A stretch of 64,000 nt of DNA from Hyphomonadaceae bacterium (GTDB lineage: Bacteria; Pseudomonadota; Alphaproteobacteria; Caulobacterales; Hyphomonadaceae): NCBI GenBank assembly GCA_022844475.1, contig JALHLR010000003.1:109886-173885 (forward strand), written 5' to 3'. The notes beneath the pieces were generated by a model. It did not search any database. It was not told the DNA's origin and saw nothing but the letters and a program-made list of their open reading frames with translations. This document shows positions 45,443-55,217 of this stretch, piece by piece (position 1 is the stretch's first letter; every line of letters starts with the position of its first letter). The position numbers and the translations under genes are program-made.

Positions 45443-45628
45443 GGATGTTGCGAGCCTTCTTTGCTGGGGCCTTGCAGAACGTTTAGCCTTTCATACGCGG
45501 AATGAGCAATGGCTTGCCCTCCCCGTGCGATCCGCCGCCGTGTCCAGCTTCACGCATGGCCGGACGCACACGGCGTCGCCCATGGGGGCGGCGCCGCGAA
45601 GAATAGCAATTACTGGTTTAGCCGGTCG

Positions 45629-47017
45629 TCAGCCCTGCGGTTCCTTGATGCCGAGGCTGGTATCGACGCCCAGCGCCTTCAGCTTCCGGTGAAGCGCCGA
45701 GCGCTCCATCCCGATGAAGGCTGCCGTCCGCGAGACGTTGCCCCCAAAACGGGTGATCTGCATCGAGAGGTACTCCCGCTCGAAATGTTCCCGCGCATCA
45801 CGCAAGGACATGGAGATCATCTGCATCGAACCCGCCGCGGAAGCGCTTCCGCCCTTGGAATCGCTCGGCAGGTGCTCCGCCGTGATCGGCCCAGCTGGCT
45901 CGCCATTGGTCAGGATCAGCAGCCGCTCCACCACATTGCGCAACTGCCGCACATTGCCAGGCCACTCGCTCGCCTGCAGCACGGCAATGGCCTCGTCTGC
46001 AAACGGACGCGGTTGCAGCCCCGTCGCGTCCGCCACACGCTGGATGAAGTAGCGCACGAGATCCGGAATATCCTCGCGACGCCGATCCAGCGCCGGCACA
46101 TCCACCGGCACCACATTCAGGCGGTAGTACAGGTCTTCCCGGAACCTCCCCGCCGCGATCTCCGCGCGCAAGTCCCGCGCCGTCGTCGAGATCACGCGTA
46201 CATCGACCGAGACATCATCCTGCCCGTTGCGGCGCTTGAACCGCTGGTCGACCAGCACGCGCAGGATGCGGCTCTGCACCGCCAGCGGCATATCCGAGAT
46301 TTCGTCCAGCAGCACAGTCCCGGCATGCGCCTGCTCGAAGAGCCCGATCTTCGGCGCCTTGCCGTTGCCGGTCTCCTCGCCAAACAGTTCCGCCTCGATC
46401 CGCTCAGGATCGAGTGACGCCGTGTTGATCACCACGAACGGCCCGCTCGCGCGTTGCGACCGATCGTGGATCAGTCGCGCCACCAGGTCCTTGCCCGAGC
46501 CCGGCGGCCCCGAAATCATGATCCGGCTGTTCGTCGCCGCCACTTTGTCCACGGAGTTCGCCAGCTGCGCCATGACGCTCGAACGCCCCACCAGCTCGTG
46601 TGACGACGCCGAGCGCGCCATCAACCGCGAATTCTCCCGCTTCAGCGCCGCATTCTCCAGCGCGCGCTGCACCGTCACGATCAGCTTCTCTGACTTGAAC
46701 GGTTTCTCGAGATAATCATACGCCCCGCGCCGGATCGCCTCGACAGCCGTCTCGACCGTGCCATGGCCAGAGATCACCACCACCGGCAAGAACGGGTCCA
46801 TCTCCTTGAGGATGGAAAGGATGCCGAGCCCGTCGAGCTCGGACCCCTTCAGCCACACATCAAGCACCACCAGCCTTGGCGCCCGCGCACGCACGGCCGC
46901 CAGCGTGTCACTGGAGTTACCCGCCGTGCGGACGGTGTAACCCTCGTCCTGCAGGATTCCCCCCACGAGCTCACGAATATCGGCTTCGTCGTCGACCACG
47001 AGAATTTCGGCAGACAT
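45629..47017 (-). CDS. ntrX: NtrX response regulator without GAFTGA
   Basis: The 462-residue regulator has receiver (Asp53 in VVLDVWLKG, Lys105 in DYLEKPF), AAA+ ATPase (Walker A GPPGSGKD at 170-177, Walker B VLLDEISD near 235-242) and C-terminal Fis-type helix-turn-helix (VSRTAAFIGMERSALHRKLKALG). In the loop where sigma-54 activators carry GAFTGA the sequence is FGEETGNGKAPKIGLFEQ (212-229), so that motif is absent. NtrX is usually not a classical sigma-54 activator in alphaproteobacteria. With NtrY it responds to nitrogen and redox or envelope cues. ATG shares one base with the ntrY stop. Confidence 0.95.
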   Translation of the reverse strand: MSAEILVVDDEADIRELVGGILQDEGYTVRTAGNSSDTLAAVRARAPRLVVLDVWLKGSELDGLGILSILKEMDPFLPVVVISGHGTVETAVEAIRRGAYDYLEKPFKSEKLIVTVQRALENAALKRENSRLMARSASSHELVGRSSVMAQLANSVDKVAATNSRIMISGPPGSGKDLVARLIHDRSQRASGPFVVINTASLDPERIEAELFGEETGNGKAPKIGLFEQAHAGTVLLDEISDMPLAVQSRILRVLVDQRFKRRNGQDDVSVDVRVISTTARDLRAEIAAGRFREDLYYRLNVVPVDVPALDRRREDIPDLVRYFIQRVADATGLQPRPFADEAIAVLQASEWPGNVRQLRNVVERLLILTNGEPAGPITAEHLPSDSKGGSASAAGSMQMISMSLRDAREHFEREYLSMQITRFGGNVSRTAAFIGMERSALHRKLKALGVDTSLGIKEPQG

Positions 47018-49239
47018 TACGCTACTCCTTCGCCGGCAAACGCCATTGATTCCTCAGCTGGACCAGGTTGCATCGGCATGCGGATATCTACCCGCGCGCC
47101 ATTCGCGGCCAGCTCGTTGTCGCCGAGCCAGATGCGTCCGCCATGATCTTCGATGATGCGCGTCACGATGGCGAGGCCAAGTCCGACGCCATTCTTGCGC
47201 GTGGTGACATAGGGTTCCAGCAGCCGCTCACGATCGGCCACCGGAAACCCGGGACCATTGTCCCGTATCGTCAGCTGTACTTCTTCTGCATCCGTGAAGA
47301 CATCGATTGCGACCGACCCCTTGCTCAGCCCGCCACCCTCGATCTGACGTTCGACGGCCTCCGCAGCATTCTTCACGATATTGGTCAGCGCCTGCGCAAG
47401 CATACGCTCATCGCCCAGCACCTCGACCGGATGCGGCGGCGCTGTCACCGTCACCGCGATGGAGGGCGTCGACATGCGCTGTGCAAACGCCACCGACTCC
47501 ACCATGTCGACCAGCCCGAACTTGCCGAAAGTCGGCTTGGGCATCCTCGCAAACCCGGAGAATTCCTCTACCATTCGACCAATGTCCGCCACCTGCCGTG
47601 TGATGGTGTCGGTACACCGTTCGAACGTCTCGCGATCCGTCGTGATCTGGCTGGCAAACCGCCGCTTAAGTCGCTCGGCGGAAAGCTGGATCGGCGTCAG
47701 CGGGTTGCGGATCTCATGGGCGATCCGCCGCGCCACATCCCGCCACGCGGCCTGCCGCTGGCCCATCACAAGCCGCGTCGTGTCATGGAATGTTATGACC
47801 GCGCCCGCACCCTCTGCCTCGGGCGCGGCGCGCACCTGCAGGTGCAGCGTGCCGCTGTCAGATGGCCGCTTGAAGCTCGTGTCCACCGATTGCCCGGTCT
47901 CGATCGCCCGCCGCGCCGCCGACACGAACTCCGGCGCCACCCGCGCCAGCGGCGTCTCGTTTCCCGGCCGGTGGGCGAACCCCAGCAGCGCCTGCGCAGA
48001 CGCATTCGCGATCGTCACATGCAGGTCGCCATCAATCCTGATCACGCCGGCCTCGACGCCGGACAGCACAGCCTCGATGAAGGCCGAGCGCGCTTCTGCG
48101 TCAATTCTCCCTCGGTCCAGCGCCCCTGTCTGCCGCGCGAGCCTGTCCGTCATCTCGTTGAAGGCATCAGCCAGATCGGCGATCTCGTCGCGCACCTGCG
48201 GCCGCAGCAGCCGCACCGAAAGGTCGCCATCGCGCACGGCCCGCGCCGCTCCCGCCAGTGCGCCAATAGGCATGGCGATCCGGGCCGCCGCCGCCATGCC
48301 CAGCCAAGCCGTCCCCAGCAACATCAGAGCGGCCGCCTCGACATAGCTCAGTACAAGCACCGTGCTCAGCGCCTGTCGGCGCGCCTGCGCCTCCTCGAAC
48401 GCTTTCAGCGATGCATCCGCCTGCTGGAAGCGCTCGCTCAAGTTTGGTGGGATCGAGCGCGCGACGTGAACGAACACGTCGTTGAAGTTAGGTACCTGGA
48501 AGAAGCCGCGTATCGCGCCGGCCGAATCCTCCCGTACGTTGATCTCGCCTGCCCGCGCCGCCGCCCAGTCGCCTTCGGTCGGTGCAGTCGACTCCGGCGC
48601 TTCGTTCGGGTCCGCCACCTGGAACAGGAGCGCGCCTGAGTTGTCGACCAGTTCCACCCGGCTAAAGAGCCCCCGCATCGCGCTGCGATCCCGCAGGTAG
48701 ATGGCAATGTCGTTGAGCGAAATCTGCGTCGTTATCCCGGCGATGTCGGAATGGATGCTTTGCGCTTCCTTCTGCACTTCACTGCGCAAGTCATCCAGCG
48801 CCGCGCGCGCGGCATCCTTGCCGCCCTGCACGATGTTGGTGACCGGCCTGCTGAACCAGCCATCAACTGACCTGTTGATCGCCACCGCTAGAAAACCTGC
48901 AACCAGAATCGTGGGGATGGCTGCAGTCAGCGAGAACAGGAAGATGATCCGCAGGCGTAACCGCGCCCCACCGTCAGTCTCGCGGTTCTCGCGCACAAGC
49001 GAATAGACGCGCACACCCAGAACGGTCGCGACGCCCCCGATCAGCACCAGGTTCGCGATCAGCAGCCAGAACAGCCCCGGCTGCGCGGCAGCGTTGGGGC
49101 TCGTGTCTGTTACAGCAAGATAAGTCGCCCCAGCTGCGATAACGACCGACAGGCCGAACAACAGCTTGAACATGTTCGAGGTAGCCCGGCCGAGCCGAAT
49201 CCTCGCATCCTTCGCTGCGGTCGCCGTGTCTGGCATCAA
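47017..49239 (-). CDS. ntrY: Sensor kinase NtrY
   Basis: The 740-residue membrane kinase has N-terminal hydrophobic segments (about 24-46, 56-78, 97-121) and another near 293-315 before HAMP. A PAS domain follows near 385-495, then HisKA with H508 in HEIRNPLTPIQLSAERLKRRF, and the ATPase part. It partners NtrX encoded next to it with a one-base overlap. A 218-base gap separates it from ntrC; a near match to a sigma-54 -24/-12 element there fails at the GG doublet, so I do not call a promoter. Confidence 0.95.
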   Translation of the reverse strand: MMPDTATAAKDARIRLGRATSNMFKLLFGLSVVIAAGATYLAVTDTSPNAAAQPGLFWLLIANLVLIGGVATVLGVRVYSLVRENRETDGGARLRLRIIFLFSLTAAIPTILVAGFLAVAINRSVDGWFSRPVTNIVQGGKDAARAALDDLRSEVQKEAQSIHSDIAGITTQISLNDIAIYLRDRSAMRGLFSRVELVDNSGALLFQVADPNEAPESTAPTEGDWAAARAGEINVREDSAGAIRGFFQVPNFNDVFVHVARSIPPNLSERFQQADASLKAFEEAQARRQALSTVLVLSYVEAAALMLLGTAWLGMAAAARIAMPIGALAGAARAVRDGDLSVRLLRPQVRDEIADLADAFNEMTDRLARQTGALDRGRIDAEARSAFIEAVLSGVEAGVIRIDGDLHVTIANASAQALLGFAHRPGNETPLARVAPEFVSAARRAIETGQSVDTSFKRPSDSGTLHLQVRAAPEAEGAGAVITFHDTTRLVMGQRQAAWRDVARRIAHEIRNPLTPIQLSAERLKRRFASQITTDRETFERCTDTITRQVADIGRMVEEFSGFARMPKPTFGKFGLVDMVESVAFAQRMSTPSIAVTVTAPPHPVEVLGDERMLAQALTNIVKNAAEAVERQIEGGGLSKGSVAIDVFTDAEEVQLTIRDNGPGFPVADRERLLEPYVTTRKNGVGLGLAIVTRIIEDHGGRIWLGDNELAANGARVDIRMPMQPGPAEESMAFAGEGVA

Positions 49240-49457
49240 CTCTACCTAAAGACCAAGCTGACCGACCGCCCCTTCACGACCCCCCGGGACAGTTCTCCAA
49301 CTGGGCGCACAATCACCCCGCGCGCCTGCCGCGTTTGCAAAGAGTGCGGCGGCTGGGCAACACAGTGTGACAAGCAAAGCACACACTGATGCACGGAAGC
49401 AACAGAATTCGGCCGGACCAACTGCGTTATGTCCGAGAACTCGCTTCAGGAGCGAAC

Positions 49458-50873
49458 TCAATCGCTCTCGGCCACGCCAAGCCCGTTGATCTTCGAGCGC
49501 AGCGTATTCCGGTTCAGCCCGAGCAGGGCCGCCGCCCGCACCTTGTTTCCGTTGGTCGCCGCCAGCGCCAGCTTGATCAGCGGGCGCTCTACCTGCTCGA
49601 TCACGGTCTGGTAGATCTGCCCGCCATCCGGGTCCTTGTCAGGGTCGGCCGAAAGCGCGGAGATGAAGTGGCGCGACAGCAGCGCCTCGATCTCCTGCTC
49701 GAACTCCCGTTCCCCAGCCACAGTCCGCGTGTTCGACCGCAGTTCGCGCTCCACTTCGCGCGCCGAAATCACCGGCTCCGGGCTCAGCGCCGACAATCGG
49801 CGGATGACGTTCTCCAGCTCACGCACGTTCCCCGGCCAGTCATAGGCGACCAGCAGGTCGTAGGCGCTCTTGTCGAGCTGCTTCTCCGGAAGCCCTTCCT
49901 TCTTCGCCCGGACCAGAAATGCGGACGCCAAGTCCGGAATGTCTTCCTTGCGCTCGCGCAGCGGCGGCAACTGCAGGGAGACCACGTTCAGCCGATAGTA
50001 GAGGTCCTCCCGAAACAGGCCCTGATCGACGAGCGCGCGGAGGTCATGCTTGGTCGACGCCACGATCCGAACATCGAGATCATCGCCAGACGTCGCAAAC
50101 CGTCCATCCTGAAGAAACCGCACCAGTCGCGTCTGCGCCTCGAGCGGCATGTCGCCGACCTCGTCGAGGAACAGCGTACCGCCATCCGCCTCGCTCACCT
50201 TGCCACGCCGCTTCCCATTGCTGTCCCGCCCGCCGCCGAACAGTTCGTCCTCGACCTGGTCGCGCTGAAGCGCAGCGAGACTCACAGCAACGAAGGGTCC
50301 ACTCTTGCGCTTGCCCAGCTGGTGAATGGCGCGGGCCGCAAGATCCTTGCCCGTCCCGCTCTCGCCCTCGATCAGCACGGTAAGGTCATTGTTCATGATC
50401 CGTGCAATCACGCGGTAGACTGACTGCATCGGCTTCGACCGCCCGATCAGCGGCAGCGCCTCATCCTTCTCGGCGCGGCGACCCGTGGGCTCCTGCCCGC
50501 GCGTCGGCTTCTTCTGCAGCGCACGCCGCACCGTCTCCGCCAGCTTGTCGATATCGAACGGCTTGGGAAGATAGTCATAAGCCCCATGGTCCGACGCCAT
50601 CGCCGCCGTCAGGACCGTTGACTGCGCCGAAATAACGATGATCGGCAGCTCCGGACGCGTCCGCCGGATCTGCGGCAGCAGGTCGAAGATCGATTCATCC
50701 GGCATGTAGACGTCGGTGATCAGCAGGTCGCCCTCGCCGGCCTGGATCCAGCGCCAGAGTGCCGACATCGTGTTGGTCGCCCTGACATGATAGCCCTCCT
50801 GCGCCAGCGTCTGGCTGATCACGAGCCTCACGCTCGCATCATCGTCCGCGACCAGGATTGTCGGACCGCTCAT
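49458..50873 (-). CDS. ntrC: NtrC nitrogen regulator without GAFTGA
   Basis: The 471-residue protein has receiver (Asp54 in ITDVYMPD, Lys104), AAA+ domain (Walker A GESGTGKD at 170-177, Walker B LFLDEVGDMP at 234-243) and the Fis-type helix-turn-helix KVRAAALLGLNRNTLRSKI. The central loop is ELFGGGRDSNGKRRGKVSEA (210-229) where standard NtrC has ELFGHEKGAFTGA. The sigma-54 contact motif is therefore gone, as known for NtrC in Rhodobacter capsulatus, which works with the housekeeping sigma factor. It overlaps ntrB by four bases. Confidence 0.95.
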   Translation of the reverse strand: MSGPTILVADDDASVRLVISQTLAQEGYHVRATNTMSALWRWIQAGEGDLLITDVYMPDESIFDLLPQIRRTRPELPIIVISAQSTVLTAAMASDHGAYDYLPKPFDIDKLAETVRRALQKKPTRGQEPTGRRAEKDEALPLIGRSKPMQSVYRVIARIMNNDLTVLIEGESGTGKDLAARAIHQLGKRKSGPFVAVSLAALQRDQVEDELFGGGRDSNGKRRGKVSEADGGTLFLDEVGDMPLEAQTRLVRFLQDGRFATSGDDLDVRIVASTKHDLRALVDQGLFREDLYYRLNVVSLQLPPLRERKEDIPDLASAFLVRAKKEGLPEKQLDKSAYDLLVAYDWPGNVRELENVIRRLSALSPEPVISAREVERELRSNTRTVAGEREFEQEIEALLSRHFISALSADPDKDPDGGQIYQTVIEQVERPLIKLALAATNGNKVRAAALLGLNRNTLRSKINGLGVAESD

Positions 50874-51955
50874 TTGGCCGCTCCTTTTTGACGCGCAATG
50901 GGAAAGAGCAGGCGCAGGGAAGCGCCGCTCACACTGTTGTCGAGAACGACAAAGCCACCGTGCGCTTGCATGATCTCGGCGACGACAGCGAGCCCGATGC
51001 CCGCGCCGCCTGCCTTCGTTGTAAAAAACGGCTCGAACACACGGGGCACGGTTTGCTCAGGCACGCCAGGCCCGTTGTCCGTCACCGATATCTCGAGCGC
51101 GCCACGCGCCCGCGGTCCATCGCGTCCTGCGAACCGGAATCCCGCGCGATAGCGCGTCGAAATCGAGACCCGCGCCTGCCGCGAAGGCGTGCTCGCCGCC
51201 TCCACCGCATTCTTCACGAGGTTCAGCGTCGCCTCGTGCAGATGATCGGGATCCACTTCGATCTCCGGCAGCGACGGATCATACTGCAGATCGAACCGGG
51301 TGTTGGCCCCAAAGCTCGCCTTCGCAAGATCGATCACGCTGTCGAGCACGATATGCACGTTGGTGATCCGCGCCCGCGGCGAGAAGAAGGTCTCGAAGGC
51401 GGTGAACCGGTCCACGATCCGCGTGATGCGCCCACCCTCATCGCGGATCAGCGTCAGCAGCGCCTGCTGGTCATCCCGCGCCTGGCGCGCCAGCAATTGA
51501 GCAGCCCCGACAATCCCCGCCAACGGGTTCTTCACCTCATGGCCCAGCATCCGCGCGATCTGCGCAAAAGCATTCACTTCGGCGTTTTTGGATTCATCCT
51601 GAACCTGCCGCAACGGCATCAGTGTCAGAACCAGCCCGCCATCCTCTCCGTCTGGCGACGCAGTCACATCCATGTCCACTGGCGCAATGTGCGGGCTGGC
51701 GATCCGGATCGACCGCGCCGACATGACACCGCCCTCGCGCCGCGCCCGCGTGATGAAATCCATCAGCGGCGAGTCCTCCGGAAGCAGTTCAGTCAACGGC
51801 CGCCCGCGCACCAGTGCCGACGAACGCTGTAGCAGCGCCTCCGCGGCCGGATTGACGAAGGTCACCGTCTCGCGCCGCGTCAGCCCGATAACAGCGAATG
51901 GCATCGCATCGAGCACCCGCAGCGCCAGCGCCGAGCCATCCTGCGTCACAGTCAT
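50870..51955 (-). CDS. ntrB: NtrB nitrogen sensor histidine kinase
   Basis: The 361-residue soluble kinase/phosphatase senses nitrogen status through PII and controls NtrC. N-terminal PAS-like domain (about 10-115), HisKA with H139 in LGHEVKNPLAGIVG, N-box NLVKNAVEAA, G1 TDNGPGVPE and G2 GGAGIGLAVVAEI are visible. It has no membrane span. Its stop overlaps the ntrC start and its start overlaps the dusB stop by four bases (ATGA both times). Confidence 0.95.
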   Translation of the reverse strand: MTVTQDGSALALRVLDAMPFAVIGLTRRETVTFVNPAAEALLQRSSALVRGRPLTELLPEDSPLMDFITRARREGGVMSARSIRIASPHIAPVDMDVTASPDGEDGGLVLTLMPLRQVQDESKNAEVNAFAQIARMLGHEVKNPLAGIVGAAQLLARQARDDQQALLTLIRDEGGRITRIVDRFTAFETFFSPRARITNVHIVLDSVIDLAKASFGANTRFDLQYDPSLPEIEVDPDHLHEATLNLVKNAVEAASTPSRQARVSISTRYRAGFRFAGRDGPRARGALEISVTDNGPGVPEQTVPRVFEPFFTTKAGGAGIGLAVVAEIMQAHGGFVVLDNSVSGASLRLLFPIARQKGAAK

Positions 51956-52944
51956 GCCGCTTCCCTCATGCCGGACAAGGCCTGCGCCAGCCCGTCCTGC
52001 AACGCCGCCTGATCATCCAGCCGGCACAGCGCCACGCGCTGCTCCGGCATCGGCGGCAGGCCGTGATCCTCGCACCATGCATCGACGAACGCCGCGACAT
52101 GCTTGCGCACCACGCGAATGCCTAGCCGCTCGCCATAAAGCGCGACGGACGCTTGGATCTGCGCCTGCATGGACGCGAGCTTCTGCTCCGGCGTCGGGGC
52201 CACATAGGGTGTACCGAACAGCGCGTGCGAAATCTCGGCCAGCCGCCACGGCCGCCCCGTTGCGCCACGCCCGATCATCACACCTGCGGCGCCCGACTGC
52301 TTCAGCGCCTCTTCCGCCGTGCCAGCGTCAACAATGTCCCCGTTGGCGATAACCGGCAGGCGGATGCTCTCCACTACCGCCGCGATCCGCGCCCAGTTCG
52401 CGCGCCCCTCATAGAATTGCTGACGTGTGCGCCCGTGCACCGTCACCATCTGCGCGCCCTCGCCCTCCGCGATGCGCGCGATCTCCGGCGCGTTGAGGGA
52501 CGAGTCATCCCACCCCAGCCGCATCTTCACCGTGACCGGACGAGCCGTCCCCGCCACCGTCCCAGCGATCAGCTTCCGCGCCAGTTCCGGCTCGCGCATC
52601 AGCGCGCACCCCGATTGTCCGCCCGTGACCTTTTTCGCCGGGCAGCCCATGTTGATGTCGATGATATCCGCACCCGCGGATTCGCTCAGCTCGGCGCCGA
52701 TCCGCATCCACTCTGGATCACGCCCTGCGAGTTGTATGATGAAGGGACCCGATCCATTGTGCGGCGCAGCGCGGCGAACGAAGTCGACATGCTCGCGCGC
52801 CAGTTCCGCGCCCGCCACCATCTCCGTGACCACCGCCGGCGCGCCAAACCGATCCGCCTCAGTCCGCGCCGGCGCATCCGTGACGCCGGACATCGGCGCC
52901 AGGAATACCGGCGCAGCTATCTGGACATCGCCTACGCTGAACAC
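51952..52944 (-). CDS. dusB: tRNA-dihydrouridine synthase DusB (NifR3)
   Basis: The 330-residue FMN enzyme reduces uridine in the tRNA D-loop. The FMN/TIM-barrel opening is [17 protein letters not shown]; the catalytic cysteine lies in [45 protein letters not shown] near 200-228 holds the FMN phosphate. The gene heads the dusB-ntrB-ntrC unit, a classic alphaproteobacterial arrangement that gave it the name nifR3. It is divergent from ispDF with 90 bases between the starts. Confidence 0.95.
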   Translation of the reverse strand: MFSVGDVQIAAPVFLAPMSGVTDAPARTEADRFGAPAVVTEMVAGAELAREHVDFVRRAAPHNGSGPFIIQLAGRDPEWMRIGAELSESAGADIIDINMGCPAKKVTGGQSGCALMREPELARKLIAGTVAGTARPVTVKMRLGWDDSSLNAPEIARIAEGEGAQMVTVHGRTRQQFYEGRANWARIAAVVESIRLPVIANGDIVDAGTAEEALKQSGAAGVMIGRGATGRPWRLAEISHALFGTPYVAPTPEQKLASMQAQIQASVALYGERLGIRVVRKHVAAFVDAWCEDHGLPPMPEQRVALCRLDDQAALQDGLAQALSGMREAA

Positions 52945-53034
52945 GAAACAGTCTCCGAGAGCCGTCGCTATCTGCCTAATTGTTGGGCAGTTTTGACCTT
53001 ATACTTAGATCGCTTCCACGCAAAGGCGTCAAGA

Positions 53035-54189
53035 ATGCACAATCTAGAGGCGCATTTGGCCCCAAGAGCGGCTGCGATCATCGTTGCGGCGGGTTCCGGC
53101 TCACGGCTCGGCGGCGCACGGCCCAAGCAGTTTCGGCAGCTTTCTGGCAAGCCCATGCTCGTCTGGAGCGTCGAGGCTATGCTGCGCTGCAATAAAATTG
53201 CTGCCATCGCCGTTGTCGTTCCGGTCGAGGAACAGCACCGCGTGCGGGCCATGCTGCCCCACGGCTGGAACATCCACGTTGTCGCAGGCGGCGCGACCCG
53301 CACCGATTCCGTCCGCGCCGGCCTCGATGTCCTCGACCCCATCCACCCGGATCATGTCCTGATCCACGACGCCGCCCGCCCCGGCCTGACCCTCGACGTG
53401 ATCGAAGAGCTCCTGACCGCCCTGCACGATGCCGAAGCCGCATGCCCCGCCCTGCCCGTCTCGGATGCCCTCAAGCGCTCAGACACGCTCCAGACCGTCG
53501 ACCGCGAAGGCCTCGTCCGCGTCCAGACCCCTCAAGCCTTTCGCTGGCAGGCCATCACAAGCGCGTACGCCTCGGCCCCGGCCAGCGCCGTCGACGATCT
53601 CGCCCTGCTCGAAGGGACAGGCGCAAAGATCACGCTGACGCCCGGCCGGCAGGCGCTTATGAAGGTGACCTATCCGGAGGACTTCGCCCTGGCCGAGAAG
53701 CTGATTGGCTCACCCACACTCCGTGTCGGCACAGGCTTCGACGTCCACGGCTTCGAGTCCGGCGACGCCGTCATCCTGTGCGGCGTCCGCATCCCGCACA
53801 CGCAGAAGCTCGAAGGCCATTCCGACGCCGACGCCGCCTGGCACGCCCTGACCGACGCCATCCTCGGCGCCCTCGCCCTCGGCGACATCGGCGACCACTT
53901 CCCGCCCTCCGACACGCAATGGAAAGGCGCCGCCTCGCGTCTGTTCCTCCAGCACGCCGTGAAGCTCGCGAACGACCGCGGCTACCACATCGCCAACGCC
54001 GACATCACCATACTGGCAGAGCGTCCGAAGATCTCCCCCCACCGCGAAGCCATGCGTCAGGCGACGGCTGAAGCGATGAACGTCTCGCTGGATGCGGTCA
54101 GCGTGAAAGCCACGACAACAGAGAAGCTCGGCTTTGTCGGCCGCGAGGAAGGCATCGCGGCGCAGGCGAGCGTGTTGCTCAGTCGATGA
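53035..54189 (+). CDS. ispDF: Bifunctional IspD-IspF enzyme
   Basis: The 384-residue fusion carries two non-mevalonate steps. Residues about 10-225 form IspD (CTP:2-C-methylerythritol-4-phosphate cytidylyltransferase: [19 protein letters not shown]). Residues about 226-384 form IspF (cyclodiphosphate synthase: [11 protein letters not shown] with metal Asp/His, [40 protein letters not shown]). Fusion of ispD and ispF is known from alphaproteobacteria, including Agrobacterium and Caulobacter relatives. The ATG at 53035 is preferred because longer starts would enter dusB on the other strand. DUF3995 follows with a four-base overlap. Confidence 0.95.
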   Translation: MHNLEAHLAPRAAAIIVAAGSGSRLGGARPKQFRQLSGKPMLVWSVEAMLRCNKIAAIAVVVPVEEQHRVRAMLPHGWNIHVVAGGATRTDSVRAGLDVLDPIHPDHVLIHDAARPGLTLDVIEELLTALHDAEAACPALPVSDALKRSDTLQTVDREGLVRVQTPQAFRWQAITSAYASAPASAVDDLALLEGTGAKITLTPGRQALMKVTYPEDFALAEKLIGSPTLRVGTGFDVHGFESGDAVILCGVRIPHTQKLEGHSDADAAWHALTDAILGALALGDIGDHFPPSDTQWKGAASRLFLQHAVKLANDRGYHIANADITILAERPKISPHREAMRQATAEAMNVSLDAVSVKATTTEKLGFVGREEGIAAQASVLLSR

Positions 54190-54638
54190 CGGATCCCATT
54201 GGCCTGGCGCTTGTGGTCACATTGGCTGGCATTGGTCTGATCCACCTTGCGTGGGCGCTGGGAATGAACTGGCCCGGAACCGATCCGGTATCGCGAGCAG
54301 CGTTCGTGGTTGGAACGACGAACGTTGCACTTCTGGGCTTCGCCGGCTGGAGTGCGATTGCCGTCTGCTTCTTTGCGGCCGTCGGAGTAGTCTGGATTGG
54401 CCAACAGCCGATCATCCATCCCTTGCGCGCCCTGGTGGCCTATGGCGGCTATGCCGTTCTCATCACAGTCTTCGGCCTGCGCGGCCTCGCGCCCTACATC
54501 ACCCACATCTTCGACTACGCTCGCTCGACGCCGTTCTATGCGCTCAACCGGCGCTACTATGCGCCGCTATGCATCGCCCTCGCGACTGGCCTGATCGTGG
54601 ACTTTCCGACTGGCCTCGAAGAGTTTCTCCCGAACTGA
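54186..54638 (+). CDS. DUF3995-like small membrane protein
   Basis: The 150-residue protein has four hydrophobic segments. The pattern [21 protein letters not shown] near 18-38, followed by [20 protein letters not shown], is typical of DUF3995. It overlaps the ispDF stop by four bases and is likely co-expressed with it, but no role in isoprenoid synthesis is known for the family. Function unknown. Confidence 0.7.
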   Translation: MTDPIGLALVVTLAGIGLIHLAWALGMNWPGTDPVSRAAFVVGTTNVALLGFAGWSAIAVCFFAAVGVVWIGQQPIIHPLRALVAYGGYAVLITVFGLRGLAPYITHIFDYARSTPFYALNRRYYAPLCIALATGLIVDFPTGLEEFLPN

Positions 54639-54724
54639 CCTTCTCTGTGCACAGGGTGCCCAAGCGACTTCCCATTGTGCCTCCGACGCGGGGCGAGCTA
54701 GCCTGATCACAAAGGAAAGCGCCC

Positions 54725-55216
54725 ATGTTCGACGAACAACTCCTGATGCTCGCCCGCCTCACGCTCGACGAGGCGCAGCAGAAGCGACTCAAGATTGCCA
54801 CGGCGGAAAGCTGCACCGGCGGGCTCATTGCCGGACTGCTGACTGAAATCCCCGGCTCGTCCGCCACGGTCGAGCGCGGCTTCATCGTCTATTCCAACCG
54901 CGCCAAGGAAGAGATGCTCAACGTCCCCGGCGACCTCATCGCCGACGCCGGCGCTGTCTCAGAGCCTGTCGCGCGCATGATGGCAGAGGGCGCGCTGGAA
55001 CATTCCCGCGCCAATCTCGTCGTCGCCGTCACCGGCGTCGCCGGTCCCGGCGGCGGCACGCCACTCAAGCCAGTCGGCCTCGTCCACCTCGCCGTTGCTC
55101 GCGAGAACAAGCCGATCTTCCATCAGGCCATGCGCTACGGCGAAATCGGACGCGAGCGTATCCGTCGCGAAACCATCGCGACGGCGCTCGAGATGCTCAG
55201 AAAGATGATGGCCTGA
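54725..55216 (+). CDS. pncC: CinA C-terminal-domain amidase (PncC-type)
   Basis: A 163-residue stand-alone CinA C-terminal domain. ATAESCTGGLIAGLL near residue 21 has the nucleophile Ser, and VTGVAGPGGGTPLKPVGLV near 100 covers the substrate loop. Such proteins hydrolyse nicotinamide mononucleotide to nicotinate mononucleotide and recycle NAD. The competence-linked N-terminal CinA domain is absent. AAAGGAAAG lies before the ATG. It follows ispDF/DUF3995 in the same direction after 86 bases. Confidence 0.9.
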   Translation: MFDEQLLMLARLTLDEAQQKRLKIATAESCTGGLIAGLLTEIPGSSATVERGFIVYSNRAKEEMLNVPGDLIADAGAVSEPVARMMAEGALEHSRANLVVAVTGVAGPGGGTPLKPVGLVHLAVARENKPIFHQAMRYGEIGRERIRRETIATALEMLRKMMA

Positions 55217-55217
55217 G

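Noticed and set aside
47068..48639. 523-codon plus-strand frame over ntrY
   Set aside because: Antisense to ntrY. No motif; caused by GC bias at third positions.
49240..49457. Possible sigma-54 -24/-12 site before ntrY
   Set aside because: The TTTGCAA part fits, but the GG doublet of the -24 element is absent.
52153..53034. N-terminal extension of ispDF
   Set aside because: It would run through dusB on the opposite strand and has no similarity to IspD; the ATG at 53035 starts right before the nucleotide-binding loop.
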